Source: Bacteroides sp. UBA939
Lineage (GTDB): Bacteria; Bacteroidota; Bacteroidia; Bacteroidales; Bacteroidaceae
Length of the DNA stretch: 7,285 bases
Direction: 5' to 3'
Assembly: GCF_002293435.1 (NCBI RefSeq)
Contig: NZ_DBDF01000235.1
Coordinates: forward strand, 3,331 to 10,615
Under the pieces are notes generated by a model, which was not told the origin of the DNA, did not search any database, and saw only the letters and a list, made by a program, of their open reading frames with translations. Shown here in pieces: positions 5,245 to 7,285 of this stretch (positions within the stretch are counted from its first letter, which is position 1; each line of letters starts with the position of its first letter). Both the position numbers and the translations under genes were made by a program.

Positions 5245-6972
5245 TTATTTAATTTTCTCTACCCAGCCTTCAACATCGTTTACGGATGGGTTGACCAATT
5301 CCAATTTATATTTCTTATTAATGCCACAGATGTCTTGGTGAAGCTTCTGCGGATTAACGTCTTTCATCTCTTCTATCGTGTTGTAGCCCGCTTTCTGGAT
5401 AACAGCTACCCATTCTTCGGCAATGCCCAGGTTCGTGTATTTGGCGGGGGCATCTTTCGGGGTAACTTTTTCGGGGCGCATTTGTGGGAAGAATAGTACT
5501 TCCTGAATGTATGATTTGCCTGTCATTAGCATTGTCAGGCGATCAATGCCGATGCCGATGCCGGATGTGGGAGGCATACCGAACTGCAGGGCGCGCAAGA
5601 AATCCTGGTCGATGAACATGGCTTCGTCGTCTCCTTTTTCGCTGAGACGCAATTGGTCAACAAAGCGTTCTTCCTGATCGATAGGGTCGTTCAACTCGCT
5701 GTAGGCATTGGCAAGTTCTTTGCCGTTTACCATTAGTTCGAAGCGCTCGGTCAGTCCGGGTTTGCTGCGGTGCATCTTGGTCAGCGGACTCATCTCAACG
5801 GGATAGTCGGTAATAAAGGTAGGCTGGATGAAGGTTCCTTCACAGAACTCGCCGAATATTTCGTCTACCAGTTTGCCTTTTCCCATCGTGTCGTTAATCT
5901 CCATGTTCAGTTCTTTGCAGATTTGGCGGATTTCGTCTTCACTCTTGCCGTTGAGGTCGTAACCGGTCTTTTCCTTGATGGCGTCCAGGATAGGCAAGCG
6001 GCGGTAGGGAGCTTTGAAGCTGATGGTTTTACCGTCGATGGTGGTTTCTGTGTTGCCGTTTACGGCGATGCAGATGCGTTCCAGCAGTTGTTCCGTGAAA
6101 CTCATCATCCAGTTGTAATCCTTATATTGTACGTATAGTTCGAGACAGGTAAATTCCGGATTGTGATTCTTGTCCATGCCTTCGTTGCGGAAGTTTTTCC
6201 CGATTTCATAGACGCCTTCGAAGCCGCCTACAATCAAGCGTTTCAGGTAAAGCTCGGTAGCGATACGCAGATAAAGTTCTATGCTCAACGAGTTGTGGTG
6301 GGTAGTGAATGGACGGGCGCTTGCTCCGCCGGCGATGGATTGCAGGATTGGGGTTTCCACTTCTGTGTATCCGGCTTCGTCCAGCACGGCGCGCATTGTT
6401 TTGATGACGGTAGCGCGTTTCAGGAAGGTCTCTTTTACGCCGTCGTTCACGATAAGGTCTACATAGCGTTGGCGGTATCTCAGTTCGGGGTCTTCAAAGG
6501 AGTCGTATGCTACGCCGTCTTTGTATTTCACGATAGGCAGCGGTTTGATGGACTTAGCCAGTACGGTCAGTTTCTTGGCGTGAATGCTGATTTCGCCCAT
6601 CTGGGTGCGGAATACGAAACCTTCGATTCCTATGAAGTCTCCTAAGTCGAGCAGGCGTTTGAATACAGTGTTGTAAAGTTCTTTATCTTCTTCCGGGCAG
6701 ATGTCGTCGCGGGTGATATATACCTGGATGCGACCTTTGGAATCCTGTAGTTCAATAAACGAGGCCTTGCCCATTACGCGGCGTGTCATCATACGTCCGG
6801 CTACGGATACTTGGCGAGGTTCTGCGTCGTCTTTAAATTCCGTTTTTATATCTGTGGAGAAAGCATTGGTTACATACTCTGCTGCGGGATAGGGTTCGAT
6901 ACCTATCGCACGAAGTTCATTCATACTGTTACGTCGAATGATTTCCTGTTCACTTAGTTCTAATACATTCAT
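5245..6972 (-). CDS. lysS: lysyl-tRNA synthetase, class II, with C-terminal extension
   Basis: The enzyme charges tRNA-Lys using ATP and lysine and releases AMP and PPi. From ATG 6972 it is 575 residues. The N-terminal OB-fold anticodon-binding domain covers about 55-145 (KASFIELQDSKGRIQVYI at 69-86). The class II catalytic core follows: PELRYRQRYVDL (162-173), motif 1 ending ETPILQ (about 206-211), motif 2 FRNEGMDKNHNPEFT (261-275) and motif 3 GIGIGIDRL (471-479). Usual bacterial LysRS stops near FFPQMRPEK (about 494-502), but here about 70 residues follow, resembling a helix-hairpin-helix fold. The frame stays open to TTG 7002, and another ATG lies at 6984. I chose 6972 because the protein then starts MNVLELSEQE, as remembered Bacteroides LysRS do, and because TTG 7002 overlaps the promoter box. 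ATG 6984 remains possible. gpsA abuts downstream. Confidence 0.97.
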   Translation of the reverse strand: MNVLELSEQEIIRRNSMNELRAIGIEPYPAAEYVTNAFSTDIKTEFKDDAEPRQVSVAGRMMTRRVMGKASFIELQDSKGRIQVYITRDDICPEEDKELYNTVFKRLLDLGDFIGIEGFVFRTQMGEISIHAKKLTVLAKSIKPLPIVKYKDGVAYDSFEDPELRYRQRYVDLIVNDGVKETFLKRATVIKTMRAVLDEAGYTEVETPILQSIAGGASARPFTTHHNSLSIELYLRIATELYLKRLIVGGFEGVYEIGKNFRNEGMDKNHNPEFTCLELYVQYKDYNWMMSFTEQLLERICIAVNGNTETTIDGKTISFKAPYRRLPILDAIKEKTGYDLNGKSEDEIRQICKELNMEINDTMGKGKLVDEIFGEFCEGTFIQPTFITDYPVEMSPLTKMHRSKPGLTERFELMVNGKELANAYSELNDPIDQEERFVDQLRLSEKGDDEAMFIDQDFLRALQFGMPPTSGIGIGIDRLTMLMTGKSYIQEVLFFPQMRPEKVTPKDAPAKYTNLGIAEEWVAVIQKAGYNTIEEMKDVNPQKLHQDICGINKKYKLELVNPSVNDVEGWVEKIK

Positions 6973-6999
6973 TTCGTTGTACATTAACACAATTTGGGG

Positions 7000-7007
7000 C
7001 AAAAATA
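7000..7007 (-). promoter_or_regulatory. Bacteroides -7 promoter box for lysS
   Basis: On the minus strand this reads TATTTTTG, a full match to the Bacteroides/Bacteroidetes -7 consensus TAnnTTTG. Transcription would be expected to start several bases downstream, near 6990-6995, giving a leader of roughly 20 nt to ATG 6972. No TTTG-like -33 box is seen at the normal spacing (about 7027-7031), so it rests on the -7 match and position. It argues against TTG 7002 as the lysS start. Confidence 0.5.
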
Positions 7008-7047
7008 CGAAACATTTTTTATATTACGGCATGAAGAAGAGAGAATT

Positions 7048-7116
7048 CAGGGCAACCGTATCAAAATGAAACTTGAGCTGTGTATTTTATATATTCATTT
7101 TGATGCGGTTGCCTTG
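7048..7116. repeat. long inverted repeat (24-bp stem) upstream of lysS
   Basis: The core arms 7051-7070 and 7094-7113 are complementary at 19 of 20 positions; the remaining pair (7059 with 7105) is T-G. The stem extends outward to 7048/7116, and to 7047/7117 if a further T-G pair is allowed. The arms start GGCAACCG and end CGGTTGCC; the 23-nt loop (7071-7093) is AT-rich. There is no T-run after the stem on either strand, so a simple intrinsic terminator is unlikely. It lies about 40 bp upstream of the lysS -7 box, outside the predicted leader. Possibilities are a non-autonomous mobile element or dispersed palindrome, or the processed 3' end of a transcript entering from the right. Confidence 0.85.
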
Positions 7117-7183
7117 GTGATAGTTTAGCCTGTATTATTCATAAGTGTCTCGTCATAAATGAGAATTTAGCGGTGTGAATGGG

Positions 7184-7230
7184 TACGCGGATGGCACGGA
7201 TTAAGCGGATGAACGCGGACGAGCGCGGAT
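7184..7230. repeat. degenerate CGGAT short tandem repeat
   Basis: Five copies of GGAT/GGAC occur at 7189, 7198, 7207, 7217 and 7227, spaced 9, 9, 10 and 10 bp, in a loose unit close to (A/G)-(C/A)-G-CGGAT. The block is GC-rich in otherwise AT-rich DNA. I recall similar ACGCGGAT-type blocks between genes in Bacteroidetes genomes, but cannot verify that here. No reading frame with a start is associated. Confidence 0.6.
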
Positions 7231-7285
7231 TCTTCTTTTTAAAAGGTAATTAGGATCTGGTAAATGATTAGCAGAAGTATCTCTA

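Larger units (their letters stand above)
6973..7285. other. 313-bp gene-free region upstream of lysS
   Basis: No credible coding sequence or tRNA is seen on either strand. The region contains the lysS -7 box, the 24-bp-stem inverted repeat and the CGGAT repeat block. It also has a small palindrome TCAT-AA-ATGA (7153-7162). I see no T-box or lysine-riboswitch-like fold. The last ten bases (7276-7285) match the reverse complement of 111-120, which may be chance. Confidence 0.6.

Noticed and set aside
6973..7140. Lysine riboswitch or T-box leader for lysS
   Set aside because: The predicted leader is only about 20 nt, the inverted repeat lies upstream of the promoter box, and no T-box or lysine-aptamer features are seen.
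7276..7285. Second, oppositely oriented copy of the left-edge element starting at the right edge
   Set aside because: Only ten bases match the reverse complement of 111-120; matches of this length are expected by chance in a 7-kb window, and the window ends before it can be extended.

Overview
The window looks like a chromosomal housekeeping segment from a Bacteroides or close relative (Bacteroidales). Three things point there. The HAD hydrolase closely resembles Bacteroides thetaiotaomicron BT2127, as I remember that sequence. The LysRS and GpsA versions are of Bacteroidetes type. The only good promoter match is the Bacteroides -7 element (TAnnTTTG), and no gene has a Shine-Dalgarno-like site. 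No transposase, integrase, phage, CRISPR, rRNA or tRNA gene is visible.

Layout. Positions 1-313 hold no gene: a GC-rich, palindrome-rich element (about 32-108) followed by an AT-rich leader. Two plus-strand genes follow, 27 bp apart: a MenA-like UbiA-family prenyltransferase (314-1192) and a CPBP-family membrane protease (1220-1837). They converge, across a 41-bp gap, on a minus-strand block that reads lysS (6972-5245), gpsA (5244-4249), pgi (4128-2791) and a HAD-family inorganic pyrophosphatase (2607-1879). lysS and gpsA abut exactly (TAA followed directly by ATG). gpsA and pgi are 120 bp apart. pgi and the pyrophosphatase are separated by 183 bp dominated by a heptanucleotide repeat array arranged as a giant inverted repeat. 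Upstream of lysS, 6973-7285 holds no gene: a promoter box, a 24-bp-stem inverted repeat and a CGGAT-type degenerate repeat.

Function. The minus-strand genes are core metabolism: lysine charging of tRNA, glycerol-3-phosphate supply for phospholipids, fructose/glucose-6-phosphate interconversion and pyrophosphate removal. LysRS releases PPi, and so does a UbiA prenyltransferase, so a PPi-hydrolysing enzyme fits the neighbourhood, although the link is inferred.

The coding genes are ordinary for this lineage. The most unusual material is intergenic: the 7-bp-unit cruciform starting 9 nt from the pyrophosphatase start codon, the long inverted repeat upstream of lysS, and two other repeat-like elements near the window edges. 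I found no clear evidence for a new multi-gene system. Family assignments rest on motifs and memory of known sequences; no database search was run.
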